Notes: generated from the sequence alone by a model not told the origin. Shown: positions 21,044-33,895, counted from the first letter of the stretch. The stretch is 64,000 nt of DNA from Alisma plantago-aquatica (GCA_963693085.1 OY856409.1:521241803-521305802); one strand, 5' to 3'. A program made the numbers and translations.

Positions 21044-23640
21044 ATGTCGACTTCAATTGAGGACACTTTGATGAAGAAAGAAACTTCATTGAGGGGTGCT
21101 GAGGAGAACTTAGAGAAGATAACTAATGCACTAAAGGATAACCCAAACCTCTCACCAATGAAGAAGCTTTAGTTGGAGCTAATGAAGAAGAAATACGAGT
21201 ACATCCTGGCCCACAAGACACCAGAGGAGTCTGAGGAGTCTCAGGAAACATCATGAATAGATACTTCTGAGTACCAGCCTTCTGAAGCTAAGTTAAAGAA
21301 CCTAGAGAAACAAAAATATGAAACCATGAATGCAAAAAGTAGCAAGAATAGAAAATTAACAGTTGTGGAGAAGTCAAAGGGGATAGAAAAAGAAGTAGCC
21401 CCTGAAGAGGTTGATGAGGAAGAACAGAAGGCCCTCAACTATCATAGGCCAACATTCATACTAAGAGATTAAACACACCAGTCACAGTTTGACTGGGTTC
21501 AAGCCAATGTGATACCTGGACGTCGAGGACTTCAAGAAAATGGGAATTTATGACAAGATTATCAACTTCTTGGAAGGCGCCAATCTGCACACCTTGTGTA
21601 CATCAGAAGCTCACTCACTAACACAATTGATGGAAGAGTTCATGTCATCATTGGAAAAGATTCCTGTCAGTGATGGAGAATGCAAGAAGGGTGGCGGCGA
21701 TTTCAAACTAGAAGAATAGGAGGGAAGGTTCATATGATTACTGAGGCCATGCTCAATACCATATTCACCAAGACGAATGAAGAAGCACAAGCCTGCTCAG
21801 TTGCACCAGGAGAAAAAGATGTCATCGGATATAGTAGCCACAAGATGTGGGAGAAGTTGACTAGAGAACACGAGCATAATTCGAAGAACTCAAAGGCAAC
21901 TCTCATCACCTCCTGCTTTATCCGATTGGTGCATAAAATAACCACAACACAGTCTTCACGAGATCAAAAACTGGAGGAGTGACTAAGGGGGACCTATTTC
22001 TAATATGGTCCATGTTCAACAAGAAATCAGTGAACATCGAGAGACTACTAATCAAAAGGCTATCAGCCATAGTGGGAGGGGAGGCAAAGCAGATGAAAGA
22101 ATTCAGCATGGGAAGCCATATAACTAGAATAGCCTATCACTTTATAGATGCATACTTGTTGATGAAATACAAGAAGACCAAGGGGCATACAAAGATTGAC
22201 ATTAATTCCCTCATTTATCATGGCATTCTGGCATAGAAAGGCAACAAAATTTTCTACAAACAAAGCTGCTCCAAGGTACTTCTACCCCTCCTGGAGATGG
22301 CATATTATGATGCCCACAAGTTGCGGCCCACACATGAGTATGTGGATAAGATGTACTCAGGTGCTATCACAATAGGCACAGGCCCATCATCAACCGTTGG
22401 CAAGAAGGACGTGAGGGATAAGACTCTAGAAATGGAGATACAAAAGCCAGAGGAAAGAAAGAAACTGACAATAAGGAAGAGAAAGATGAAAATGGCAGAT
22501 AAGTCTGCTGCCCCAAATATACCCTCACCCCCCACATTCCTACAGAGATTGCAGTAAACAAAGAAGACCAACCTAAGGTGGCAATGAATGAAGGAGTCGA
22601 CTAGGTGCATCTCAAAGCCACCGAAGGAGAACGACATTTAGAGGTCGAGCAAGAACCCCATCAAGCATGCAAAGACCCTAAGGTTGCACCCAACCCCGTG
22701 ATCCCAGAAGTGGTACTGCAAGTACCAGAGCAACCGGAGGCAAGCACTTCTGCCCATGCAACCCATGTTGATCTTATAAGAAAAAAGACATCTCTACAAC
22801 CTAAGGATCTCATAACGTCTACAACATCGTCAACAACACTTGCAGAGCAGAAACACCAGTGTCCACAAACGTTTGGTGATGTATTAGGGAATAAATTTGA
22901 TGTCGTGTGGTTACACATGCAACATACCTCCAAAATTAATTTCAACCTTACCTCTAGCATGTGGACACTAACTACACAGGTACAAAGTTTAAATGTGAGG
23001 ACTGAGGCACTCTCCCAGTTCATGCAAGGGGTCGTCAACACCTAGAATGCAATGATGGCAGCTTTAAAGACTCTAACTGAAGAAATGGTGGACCTCAGAA
23101 AGGAATGAGACACCATGAGAGCAGACAAAGAACTGATGTGGAAGGCATATGAGGAAGTGTTAGACGACCTAAAGAAGGAACATCAATGCTTAGAAAAAAA
23201 CACCGACAACTTGATGTTGAATGCCAGGAGATAGACGATTGGTAGCAAAGAAAGAAGTTGAAGCGTCTAACCAGCCCTTCCACATCACAAGCTTCTTCAA
23301 GCCCCTTGAGCCCAGACAAAGATGACGATGACATAGGAGAGACAGGTGCGGGAACAACTTCAAAGGATGAGAGTGCCAATGTGAAGACCACCCCAAGGGT
23401 GGAACCGCTTGCAAAAGAAGCACTGCAACAGTTAGAACCTTATCAAGATGTCGAGACTAAGACAACAAATGACTTATCAAAAATGTTTGACTTAAACAAT
23501 AGCCCAGAAGAGGACAAGGATACATCTGTGGAACCACAACCAGTCATCGTCACCAGAGACAAGCACTACCATAGAAGATCTCACATCATGAGAAGTAATA
23601 GATCTCAAAAAGTTCTTAGATGACATGACTTTGAGAATGG
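21044..23640 (+). pseudogene. Athila-type extra ORF (plant-transposon-protein-like), decayed
   Basis: It starts at ATG 21044. The N-terminus is a charged Lys/Glu-rich helical region with in-frame stops (near 21170 and 21254). Next is a helical domain: INFLEGANLHTLCTSEAHSL (about 21565-21620), GKVHMITEAMLNTIF (about 21723), FLIWSMFNKKSVNIERLLIK (about 21990-22050) and MGSHITRIAYHFIDAYLLMK (about 22108-22170). That arrangement resembles the third ORF of Athila elements (putative plant transposon protein / envelope-like). The C-terminus is low-complexity, Pro/Thr/Glu-rich, with a coiled-coil-like stretch near 22910-23035 and acidic tracts to 23620. No signal peptide or transmembrane anchor is obvious, so calling it an envelope would be unsafe. 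There are at least five stops or frameshifts. Confidence 0.6.
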
Positions 23641-23689
23641 ATACCTGTAATGATTTCTTCAAAGACCCAATGTAGTATGAGCAAGATGA

Positions 23690-24720
23690 TTCACTCTATG
23701 ACAAAAAGATGTCTACAACATTTGTCGTGCTCAATTATGTAGAATTAGAGCAACCATCAGAAGAGAACCAACCCATAAAAGACTTAACTGTCGAGATATC
23801 CACGAATAATGAAAGCAATGTGGCAAACCAAACATTGTTGGAGACCAATGTACAACTTCCGACTACAGAGGTACAATCCACAACAATGCAGATAGTAGGA
23901 GACGGTACCTCAGAAGACGAAGAAGGTGAACTCTCCTCTTTCTTCACTAATGAGCCTGTTAGAAAGTGGAGCGCACCAGTCCATGATGTACCATTATGTG
24001 TTCATATCCTAGCAGATGGTAGGCATGGAAATAACCACATTCTCAAGAATCACATGCAGAGATGTCCATATCCTAGCAGACATACTCAATGAAAACCTTC
24101 CAGGCACTGATATTCTCTACTACAACAAAGTAAGGTCATTTAATAGGGATCATTTTAGAGGGATCTTTTAAAACAAGCACGAGTACATAAGAAGTTGTTC
24201 AAAGTACTATGTGCAACTCTACTTGAAGAATATCTACATCCTAACAAAATGCAACTCGTATTCAATGGCACCACACATTTAGAAGGTCAACTATTTCATA
24301 AAAATGATAAAGCTACTAATGTGAAAGAGATACAATGTGTAGTGAGTAGGGAGGAGATGAAATTTGTAGTCCTGTCTATAAGGACTGTAAAGCACTGGGC
24401 ACTGATCATTGTCAACCTATACGAGACGTACAACAGTGTTCAATTTCTTTGCAGCTGAATTGGACAACACATCCGTCATCTACAAAAACAAGGAGGCAAG
24501 GGACATCTTAAAGGTGCCACTACATCTCCCACGGGGTATACAAATGGCAGACAACATACACAAAGGGATGTGGAAGAAATGCTCTATATGTAAAAAGGTC
24601 CCTCAAGAAAAGGCGGGAATAAGGGATTCTGCCTTCATAGTTCTCAGAATGATGGAGGCAATCCATAAGGGAGTCCCACTGGAAGACCTCTACATAGAAG
24701 ATCATGGAGGTTATCTATGA
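23690..24720 (+). pseudogene. Ulp1/C48 peptidase-like region 1, catalytic Cys position is Ser
   Basis: An acidic N-terminal stretch (23709-24092; GDGTSEDEEGELSSFF) leads into a globular part. In the frame 24195-24458, MKFVVLSIRTVKHWALIIVNL has the hydrophobic-HW-hydrophobic strand that carries the C48 catalytic His (H-W at 24393-24398). After a frameshift, the frame from 24409 gives KKVPQEKAGIRDSAFIVLRM (ending near 24645), which matches the Gln...D-C-G-x-F-V-L active-site block. Here the codons read D-S-A: TCT at 24628-24630 where a Cys codon is expected. Ulp1-type enzymes remove SUMO-like proteins. With the frameshift and the Ser, this copy is inactive. The C48 assignment rests on these two blocks and is moderate. 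Confidence 0.5.
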
Positions 24721-24942
24721 TTGTTGCTTCTTCAATGACCCGGTGATGCCTTTGGATGCAGTACCACGATGGCTTCACTAAGAAATACATCTACCGGAAA
24801 AGAAAACCTCGAGGAAAAAACCTAAAACCCTATAAATCGATCCAGAAGAACCTGCTAGAGCATCTTCTTGGGAGGAAGGTTAGGTAGCCGACACTCCTGA
24901 CAAACAAGAGAAACAACCTGAGATCAAGCAGAACATTCTCCC

Positions 24943-25830
24943 ATGGCAGAAGATGACAAAGAACAACCTCTAGCTCACGATCTTAAAGAAGGGGAGATAG
25001 AGGAAGAGGATATGCCAGAGATAAAACCAGATGAGCCGACAGGAGATATAGTGCCAACCTTCAAGGATTTTGATAGGTGGAGTTGTGAAAGCTTGTCACT
25101 AGAATCCCTACAGATGATAATGAAATGCTTGAAGGAAGGTCACACAACAACAGAGGCAATCTTCAAAAGGGATGGCATATGTGTTCTAAAGGACGACCTC
25201 AGATATACTTTGAAAATCGGAGGGTACCTTTTAGTTAACACTATGTCAACCTACCAAGCATTACTGAATGACAGCATGCCGAATGTACATATGGCCTACT
25301 TCCTCTTAGTATATGACATCCTAAAGTATAAAAGGTCAGGAAAAAAAGACCGCCTATTGCAACCCTTGGAGACCTCTCTTTCAGATTACATATTCTTTCC
25401 CATTCTACATGATAGTCATTGGACTTTGCTAGTAGTTAGTGTCATAGCTAGGATTGCAGTCCTCTACAACAACTCAGATTCAACTTTCGCACTCAATAAG
25501 AGAACGAACATGATTACTGCAAAAACACCTACAGAAGAGAAGGCAATCACATGCACCAACGTAGTTATATAAATGCTCAAACACCATGGAAAATAGTACA
25601 AGCATAAAGAAGGCAAAGACTTCAAGAAGATGCAGTTCTGCCATAGAAACCCTCAGTAAGTAACTCTGTCAAATGATTTTGGCTTCTATTGTCTTGCCTG
25701 GATGATTTCCCTAGGAACAATGAATATGAAGGTGGAGGGCATGCAACATCAACAATACCACCCGCTACGCGGGGTATATGCCAGCATGCTCCTCAAGTCA
25801 AAGTGGGCCACCACAAACAACCAGTAGTAA
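24943..25830 (+). pseudogene. Ulp1/C48 peptidase-like region 2, catalytic Cys position is Phe
   Basis: The ORF starts at ATG 24943, with an acidic ~50-residue leader (EGEIEEEDMPEIKPDEPTGD) and then a Ulp1-like fold. RDGICVLKDDLRYTLKIGGY with a following helix (about 25168-25260) resembles the substrate-facing start of the domain. FFPILHDSHWTLLVVSV (about 25390-25443; H-W at 25417-25422) is the catalytic-His strand. VLYNNSDS follows, where the catalytic Asp normally lies but Asn is seen. TAA at 25570-25572 breaks the frame. In the same frame, SNDFGFYCLAWM (about 25669-25704) aligns with the D-C-G-x-x-x-L block, but the codon 25678-25680 is TTT (Phe). It lies ~220 bp after region 1, on the same strand and inside the same retroelement. 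Confidence 0.6.
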
Positions 25831-27055
25831 TAAAGAAAGCTTGTTTATACATCCAACTCCAATTTTGACACCTCGGGTCGGGGTGAATGATAAATTTGGG
25901 GAGGAGTCATTAACGGGCATGAGAGGTACAATTCTATCACCCAAATTTTCAAAAAAAAATACTTGTACATATTTTCATTTTTGCCACAATCAAGTATGCG
26001 AAACAAATTTTGCAAAAATTTACTCTCATAAATTTTGCTATGAGTTTTAGTTTTGCTTAGCCACTTCTTAGACTTGTCGGCCCCCCTACAAAATGTTGTA
26101 GTGCTCATTTCTAGAAAGGCACAAATGAGCGACTAACACACATAATAGTAAAAACAAGAAGTATATCAATACAATTTTATTTCATTTTTATGGAAAAACG
26201 TTGTGTGTGGGACAATTCTAAGTCTATGGAATCCCTGGAAGTTGGAAGACTTTACCGAGCCATACTCCTGACCAATCATCCTAACCTGATGGTTCTAGAT
26301 AGAAAATCCTCACCTCCCTCAAGAAGGAAACAGCTGCCCCTTCCAGGTTTAATTATCCCTCTTTGGGATGAAAAAAGGCTTGGTCACCCAGAAAATCATG
26401 TATATACCCCTCACCCAAACCTGAGAGGAGATATTAAATGCCAAAAAGAAAAAAAATAATGAGATTTGTGCCCAAAAGATGTTGAAGGATCCCACACAGA
26501 TAGTGTATTGCTGCACTCATGAATGCAGATATGTCGTGTCTGTAAGTGGAATCCCGAAGCCAAATTTATCCACCTGCAATCCCAAACAACCCTCACGCAA
26601 TTAGCTGACTTAACATTAGGAGCCCTTGGGGCAACATTGTCCTTACGACAACTTGTGGGTGAGGGAAATTGGGGAGAGTAGGAAAACACTTAAATCCTAA
26701 AGCCTACATGAGCACACTAGCATAGTGCCCTCTAAAATAAAGGAAGGGTGTGAAAGCTACCCCTCAAGGGGATGCTGTATGAGTATGGCTAGCAACCTAG
26801 CACAGGGAAGGATGAGTTATTGAGACAGAGATCCCTTTACTACCAAAAGGGCATTGGCAAGGATTCAAATTCATGCAACTCTAGTTGCAAAAGGGAGGAA
26901 ATATAACCTCAGGATTGAAACAAACATACCACAAGAGTTTTCCCATAAGAATGAGTTAACTCAGTAATGGTAGGCTTTCTGGAAAAAAAAATTACCCATA
27001 GCTCATCTCTCTATGATTTCAGGCCTATCCTTAGCCTGAGGGCAGGCTCGATCCT
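25831..27055 (+). other. Athila 3' non-coding region
   Basis: No coding sequence is recognised. An AATTTGGGGAGGAGT tract near 25885-25905 looks like a second, degenerate polypurine tract. The last ~50 bp (CCTGAGGGCAGGCTCGATCC) are the kind of sequence found just upstream of Athila/Tat polypurine tracts. Confidence 0.5.
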
Positions 27056-27069
27056 AAGTTTGGGGGAGT
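27056..27069 (+). other. Polypurine tract of the Athila element
   Basis: AAGTTTGGGGGAGT directly precedes TGCTAAC, the proposed 3' LTR start. The AAGTTTGGGGG form is characteristic of Athila/Tat elements. Confidence 0.8.
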
Positions 27070-28650
27070 TGCTAACATCTCATTTTTTGCACTTTTTACA
27101 TATGATTTATGCTTCTCCTAGAATACCTTTTATAGATTTCTCTACTCATTTTAGTGCCTTATGTCAAAGATCTCAATTATGCACATATTTCACTTTTGCA
27201 GGGTCATGCCAAGATATTGCTATGGTCAACACTGCGACCGCAGCTGTATAGTCCACTAAGGACCCTACCGCTGTCGATGCCTCTATCACTGTCTCTTCAC
27301 ACTGTGACCGCAACCATCCACCATCACAACGCCCCACAGTCGAGGCCCTACCACGATCGAGGCTCCCCCTCGACCGCGACATACAGCCAACACACCGCGA
27401 CCGTGATGAGAGTCACGACCGAGGCAAAGTTGTGACCTAGGCCATGCCTTGCTTGAGGCCATACTACGACCACGACATAGATGGTTAAGTTAGTGGGAAG
27501 CACCTATAAATATACCCCCCAACTCGACTTGTCAAATCATCAGATCATCAAGGACCACAAAGTGCTGTCAAATTCCAAAGTCACTCACATCCATACCACC
27601 AGTCTTGGATCTCTGAAGATGGAAGTCAGAGGAGAGAGAAGATTGATCACCCTCTTCTTCGAAGGAAGGAACCGCTACCACATCACCTACTCCAGATCTA
27701 GATTTGAAGAAGTATAGTTGTGTATAACTATCTGCTCTCTCTATCTAGGTCTATCATTTTCATCACATTGTACTCTCCCTCTCCGTGGTTAATGATGTAT
27801 CTACCATTTTGTGACATCGTTATGCTTCCCATCAACATGTACAGCTAAACATATAACTTGGGTTGGGAGTATCCACTAAGGTTCTCCCAACATGTATATT
27901 CTTTCTCCCCTTTGAATATATATATGCACTTATCAATATTATATCTATATGCTTGTTCTTAATGCTTCACTTGTATGCTTAGCTGCCATCTTGTGAAGTT
28001 TGATTGTTGGTACCTCAAAATAGTAGTATCATCCTTATCTAGTGTTATGAAGTAGTATGAATGCATGAAAGTGTTGGAATGCTAAGGCTAATGGTCATAT
28101 GGTATGTTTTGTGGTTGTTGGGACGTTATCTCAAGAGAGAGGCTAACTTAGAGCCTAGATCTACCCTTATCTCAAAAGTGGAGGGAATAGACGTTATGAT
28201 GACTACTTGTAATCTTGATAGGAATATATGAATGGGTGTGAGTTTTGCATGTTGGTGAGAGATCTTAGTAGGTGAAACCCGATCCAAGCTTCCTTCCATA
28301 TCTTTTTTTCTTATCACTTGTTAATGTTTTTCTCCTATCTTTATTTTCTTTCTTTTACCTTTCCTTGTTTTGGCTAGAGCATCAGCGTTCCTTAAGGAAC
28401 ACCCTTTTTAACCCACCTATTCATTTGGAGTGTAAGAGTGTGAGACTTTGCGTACTTAACACTTGCCGACCTTGTCCCTTTGGTTCAACTTTGAATACTA
28501 CATTGGACCCCGTATAATAGTTGTGGGAGCTTAAGTGTCGGTTATAATCTTAAAAGTCTACCTACTCTGGATCCACTCCATTTTGTATTTGTGATTTAGT
28601 CCGGTCAATGAGTAGGTGAAAAGGATGTGCCCAATATCTTCTTATGAGTC
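27070..28650 (+). repeat. 3' LTR of the Athila element (right end approximate)
   Basis: It starts TGCTAACATC after the polypurine tract. U3 carries a GC-rich block with many GACCG/CGGTC-type motifs (about 27230-27480), then a TATA box at 27505. The rest is AT-rich and non-coding. The right boundary is not seen because the 5' LTR is out of the window; 28650 is my estimate from a change in sequence character. Confidence 0.6.
27505..27514 (+). promoter_or_regulatory. TATA box of the Athila LTR
   Basis: TATAAATATA is followed by a C-run and lies ~435 bp into the LTR, downstream of the GC-rich block. Position and form fit the U3/R promoter. Confidence 0.6.
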
Positions 28651-28779
28651 ATACAATAAGATCCATCTAGTTGGTCCTTAGAATATTCTATTTTTCCAAT
28701 TACTTCCTCTGGCAAATTTTTCATATCCTATAAGAAAAATGAATATGATGAACAATTTTCCATATGCATTCAAATCACT

Positions 28780-29100
28780 AGTACATTATCAAACTCTAGT
28801 GTTACTTTTATTAATGTCAATTTTTACAAAAAAACTACACCATAGACAAATAGCATCGGTTGGTATGATACAAACATCACTACTGGTTAAAGTCTTTATG
28901 ATTAAAAGAATATAGGTATCTCTTATACTAGAGATCGATTTCTTTGTGAAGAACTGACATCTAAGATAGTCAGCGCATTCAATTTTTCATTGGAAAATTT
29001 TGATATAGGCTTATTGTGTCAGTTATAAAAAATCAACGACCAAATCCTTCCTGTGAAATAATTTATTTTTGTAAAAGTATGCTTTCTTGTTTTGTATTTT
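28780..29100. repeat. CACTA-like subterminal motif block, left
   Basis: Short motifs such as GCATCGGTTGGTAT, GAACTGACATC, GTGTCAGTTATAAAA and ATCAACGACCAAATCC recur in both orientations. This recalls the subterminal repeats to which En/Spm transposase binds. CACTA strings occur at 28787 and 28872, but no matching inverted terminus was identified. Confidence 0.4.
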
Positions 29101-29149
29101 GTGAAGAGAAAATTACAAATCCGTGTCTAGAAACTGTTTACTGGTAATG

Positions 29150-32100
29150 AGAAAATATGATCTATGCAAGATAAGTTCAAAAACAAAACAGATCCAAAAT
29201 TAGAGCACAAGATCATGAAAGGATTGAATCTGAATCCACAATCTTTCTATACTAGTACACCTATCATTATGTACAAGAATATTTCTCTCCTTCCATATCG
29301 TATACATGATAATACCAAACGCATGAAGAGCTTTTCTTTCCCATGACAAAAAATCATCACAACTATTGCAAATAGTTTTTCTAGACTTCTGAGAAGCATT
29401 ACTCTAGATCTCAGTAGAATACTTGCACAGAACCATCACATGTCCATTATCTCCATTTCTAGCCATATAAAATAACAAATAAGAAGTAGTGGGTATTCCA
29501 AATCTTTTAGCATAGTCATCCATTAAAAGCTTATTATGGCCAGTTTTCCAGGTGTGAAGCTGAAAATTTTGAGGACAATCAAACTTCTAGATCCACTTGA
29601 AGAACTAAGAGACCTGCACTTTTAGTCTGACAGCCTCCCAAATAATATTTTGATTCACTTTCATGTTTCCCAAACATAAAATAGCATCTACACTAGAACC
29701 TAGACTCGGAAAATCCTTCAACAAGGTTGTGATAGGTTCATTTCTTCTATTTTTATGGATATTTCAGGATCCATTTTTAATGATGCAAAAGAGTTTTCCA
29801 TTGGAAGGAAGCCCTAAACTTAGAACAGCCTTTGTTCCTATAATCTTGCCAAAGAAACGATTCCCAACACACCAGGGTCACTCCACAGATGAAACTTGTT
29901 TCCACTGCTCACCTTAAAAGCAATCAAAGGAATAAGATAGGACCTTGCACGTATGAGTTGATTAACTAACCAAGAGGAGTAACTACTAAAATCAAGTTGC
30001 CAAATGGTGAATTTAGTTAAATATTTCCCATGTATCCATCTGACCCATAGATTATCCTTTTAACTAGCAACATTCCATAGATTCAACAAATCAATTGCTT
30101 AATGAAATCTCTTATACACTTTATACTAAGCCCCTCTTTATCTATGGGAAGAGTAACTTCGTTCCACTTAACTAAGTGAATATTCTTGTTTTTATCAGAT
30201 TTGCCCCATAAAATCTCTACAAATATATTCAGTTTCATTCACTACAGAATAGGAAGGTGGAAGACCAAAAAAGATGCATTGAGGAGATTTTTTTTGATGA
30301 AGATGCATCGAGGAGATAGTAGATTGCATGAGTTCCAACCTACCTATCATTGACAGCAACTTGGATTTCCATCCATCAAGTCTAGCTTTAATTTTGTCAG
30401 ACAAAGGAGCACATAAGTCTCTCTTCATATTTCCAATAAACAACAGAATACCAAGATACCATTGTGGAGGTTTCTCTTCTTCTATGTTAAGAATAGAATA
30501 AACTAGATCCTTGTCATCTTCACAACAAAAAACACAAAACTTTTAATAGGATTCAAAGTTAGCCCTTTTAATCTTCTAAGATCTTTGAAAACTTTGTTCA
30601 TATTAATAACATTCCTCTCATCAACTTCAACAAAGATCATGACATCATCTGCAAAAGTAAGGTGAGATACTACAAAACTTTTTGAAGCCTTAAGAGGTCT
30701 AATCTTGCCTTCCTTCACATTTTCTTCCATTAACTGACTAAAACATTGCATGACAATAACAAAGAGAGATGGGCAAGGGGATCCCCTTGCCAAATACCAT
30801 TACTTGGGGAGAAGCTATCCAGAGGTTCACCATTGAACAAAACTTGATACAAGGTAGTATGAAAAATTTCTCTAATACATACAATCTATCTCCCAGGGAA
30901 ATTCATTTTTCTTAGAATAGTGAGAAGGGCGTCCCAATTGATAGAATCATAGGATCTAGATAAGTCAGCTTTGATACACATGTGAGCTCCTCCATGCTTT
31001 TTATTGAAGTCATTAATAATTTCATTTAAAAGCATAATAACGTCTTCGATACTCCTATTCGTGATAAATGTGCATTGATTAATACTAATCAAATATGGAA
31101 AAATAGACTAAAGTCTATTGGATTGGATTTTTTCAATAACTTTATAGATAGTATTACATAAAGCTATAGGTCACCAATTTCTCAGATCATTAATCTCATT
31201 GTTCTTGGGAATCAAACAAATAAATGGTCAATTAGATTCTTTTAGAAGTCTACCACTTTTGAAAAATCCAACACAGTAGAGGTCACATCTCCTTTTACAT
31301 AATTCCAGCATTCTTTAAATAAATAGCCATTATATGCATATGGACCAAGACTCTTCTCAATATTCATACTCAAGAAAACTTCTTCCACTTCCTCAGTTGT
31401 AACAAACTTGTAAAGATAAAGCTTTTTAGATTCATTTATTTTGGTAAATATAAGCTTCTCAAAATTCTCAATATTAACCACATTATTAGTATTAAAGATA
31501 TCACTATAATAACTATTGACATGACTATAAAGCTCATTAACATCACTACACTCATTTACATTTATGTAAGGCAATTAATAGAGTTTCTTAGTCTCCTGAA
31601 TTTAAAGGAAGCATACAAAATTGGAATTTAGGTTGCCTTCTTTTAGCTACTGGATTCTAGATTTTGGCCTAAATAAAGACTCTTCTTGTTTAATAGCTTT
31701 CTCTGCATGAATTTGACTATCCCCAGCCTTCTAAATAGTGCAGTGTCAAAAGGTTTATCATTAGAATCTTTCTGATCCTAAATAAAAATGTTCTCAATGA
31801 GTTTTTAACATTATCAGATAGATTACCCAGCTCCCTATTCCAGGAAATGAGATTAGCTTTGACATTTTCAGTTTTATGTAGAGTCTGAACATAGAGTGAC
31901 CTTCAACATTGGCACCCCAGCTATTAGAAACACAATCTTTAAATCTTTCACCAGAGGTCCAAGCATTGATAAAAAAAAGGATCTTTAATCCTTTTGTATT
32001 TACCAATAGACATAGTGATTAACATGTGATCAATAGTAATAGTAGCATGCGCCAGAGCCTTAAAATCAAGAAATGTGTTCATAAATTCATGGTATCAATG

Positions 32101-32628
32101 CTAGAAATAACAAATCTTTTTCACTTTGATGATTGTCCCACATGTAAAAGCATCCACTTAGATAAAGTTTAAACAACCCACTATGTAGTAAACAATCGTT
32201 AAAATCCTACATACTTTTCTTCATAGGGGGTTCTTTGGCAATGTGCTTAACATCCTTCGTAACAACATTATAGTCCCAAATAAGCATCCAAGGTTCATTA
32301 ATACCAACAAATAATATTTCAATATCAATCCATAAAACATCTCTATCATAGTTGTCATTATGACCATAAGCCCCAGTAAGAACAAAAAAACAACGATTAT
32401 ATCCCATAACATCCACTTTGGCATGTACAAATTGATCAGATTCAAATAATTTGTTTATATCACATTGATCGTTCTTCCACAAAAATCATCACTCTCCCCA
32501 GGACATGGGAAGTATGGTTTGAGATCCAAAAGTAACTAAGAAAAAATTTATTAACAAACTTTTGTCCACTCCTCTTGAACTTTTGAAACTTTGTAGTTTA
32601 AGCCTCTAACATTCCATGAGACAGTCAT
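29150..32628 (-). pseudogene. LINE ORF2 remnant (endonuclease, RT, C-terminal region)
   Basis: ORF2 nicks DNA and copies LINE RNA at the nick. The start is ATG at 32628-32626, giving TVSWNVRGLN, the APE-type endonuclease N-terminus. About 70-100 endonuclease residues after VQEEWTKVC seem to be missing. GAYGHNDNYDRDVLW and EPWMLIWDYNVV follow (about 32255-32370); the usual Gly before D-x-N is Trp here. The linker is at 31794-32006. RT pieces are INQCTFITNRSIEDVIMLLN (about 31090-31030), KADLSRSYDSINWDAL (about 30960-30915), FADDVMIF (about 30655-30630; the catalytic D-D pair) and KIKARLDGWKSKLLS (about 30390). The C-terminal end contains IMYTIWKERNILVH (about 29300-29260), typical of the end of plant LINE ORF2. 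Confidence 0.8.
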
Positions 32629-32639
32629 AAAAGAAATTT

Positions 32640-33895
32640 CATCAATTAAACACATTTTTCTCCAGTGTTTTGCTAGACAAAGATGTTTTATCAATCGTAA
32701 TATCAAGATCCTTGAATCTACTATTCAGAGTTGTTTTAAGATCCACAATCTTTTTTCTTGTTTTAGCTTTCTTCTTGTTAACCAAATTCTTAAAATAATC
32801 TTCTTTGGCTTTGCTAGGTTCTTTAGGAGTGCTATATGACGTGGTTATGATGACAACATTTTCACCAGCTTTCTCCTTCTCCTTGTTTTCAAAACCGGTG
32901 AGAGATTTCATTAAATTTTCTTATCGGCTAACCACTTCATCACTTTATTTTTACAGACGAGCATAATTTTCATCTTTAGTCTCAGACCCCACATCTGAAA
33001 TGGGTCTATCATTATTTGAAACATCATTTGAAGCTTTAGGTACTTCCAATGTAGAGTTTTTCCCTAATTCTGTATCAACTTTCCATACTCAAATCCTTCT
33101 ACCTTCATCCGAAATCGTCTTAGTACATTTACTATGTCCAAACAGACCACAAGATGAACACCTCACAATATGCCATCCATATTCAAAAATGATAATAAAG
33201 GATTCACCTTCATTAGAGAAAAGCTCCAGGTCTAAACCAAAACTAAAATCAGCCAGAATGAGAACTTGAATCCTTACAAATTCCATTCTCTTACACTTAC
33301 TGGTCAATTTATCTGAACATCAAGGAATCCCAAGAAAAGATCCAATCTGATCGAGCAGCCTTTTATCCCATAGATCTAGAAAGATATCATAATTCTTCAC
33401 CCACACTGGAATATTAGAAAGTTTGAATCTAGAAATAGCATTGACCAGTTTCCATCTTATCAAAATCATTGGTTTCCCTTTTACAGTATGAACTCCTTCT
33501 TCAAGTGCATCCTACAGATACTGAGAGTCCAAGAATATCACAACAGAGAAACCATTCCCTCCTTCTGATAACTTCAATAGAACCCTTTACTCTCTAGATC
33601 TGAGCAAATTATAGATGTAAAGTAGGAAAATTAGGCTTGAATCTAATGATATAACCAACTAAACAGTTCTTCCACTTCTCATAATTTTCAATCATGGCCT
33701 TCCTTGAGTAGACTAGTTTTCCATTTTCCAAATCTTTACCAGTCCAAATTTATATCAGTTTCCTTAAGGGCCATAGAATTTCTACTAAGTATAGACAACT
33801 GATAATTCCCTAGATCTTCACTGAAGAAGGGTGGAGATCAGGAAGAATCACCTAAAATGTTTCCCACTACACCATCACTGCTCTCCGTCATTGGG
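32640..33895 (-). pseudogene. LINE ORF1 remnant (DUF4283 plus zinc knuckle)
   Basis: ORF1 is the RNA-binding partner of LINE RNA. On the minus strand there is an acidic N-terminus from about 33890, then a DUF4283-like fold (MIENYEKWKNCLVGYII near 33690; KPMILIRWKLVNAISRFKLS near 33470; IPVWVKNYDIF near 33400), then CSSCGLFGHSKC (about 33160-33125), a C-x2-C-x4-H-x4-C zinc knuckle. The tail (32642-32911) is Lys/Glu-rich and helical. Several frameshifts and stops separate the pieces. Confidence 0.75.

Larger units (their letters stand above)
1..28650 (+). mobile_element. Athila-type Ty3/gypsy retrotransposon, 5' end outside window
   Basis: The order of remnants is gag, protease, RT, RNase H, integrase, spacer, extra ORF, polypurine tract and 3' LTR. 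That order is the Athila plan of Ty3/gypsy. The gag reading is interrupted by two foreign insertions (1004-5226 and 5394-15922) and resumes exactly at their target-site duplications, so all the pieces belong to one element. Pol similarity (protease, RNase H and the end of integrase) is closest in my reading to the Athila/Tat group, and the extra ORF after pol favours Athila. The 5' LTR and primer site lie upstream of base 1. The right end is approximate because there is no second LTR to compare. The element is dead: many stops, and the RT core is deleted. Confidence 0.85.

Noticed and set aside
22661..23041. 126-codon Cys-rich minus-strand ORF
   Set aside because: It is antisense to the Thr/Ser/Gln-rich part of the Athila extra ORF; Cys and Val come from the complementary codons.
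21044..23640. Retroviral-type envelope protein
   Set aside because: No signal peptide, cleavage site or transmembrane anchor is visible; position alone does not justify the name.
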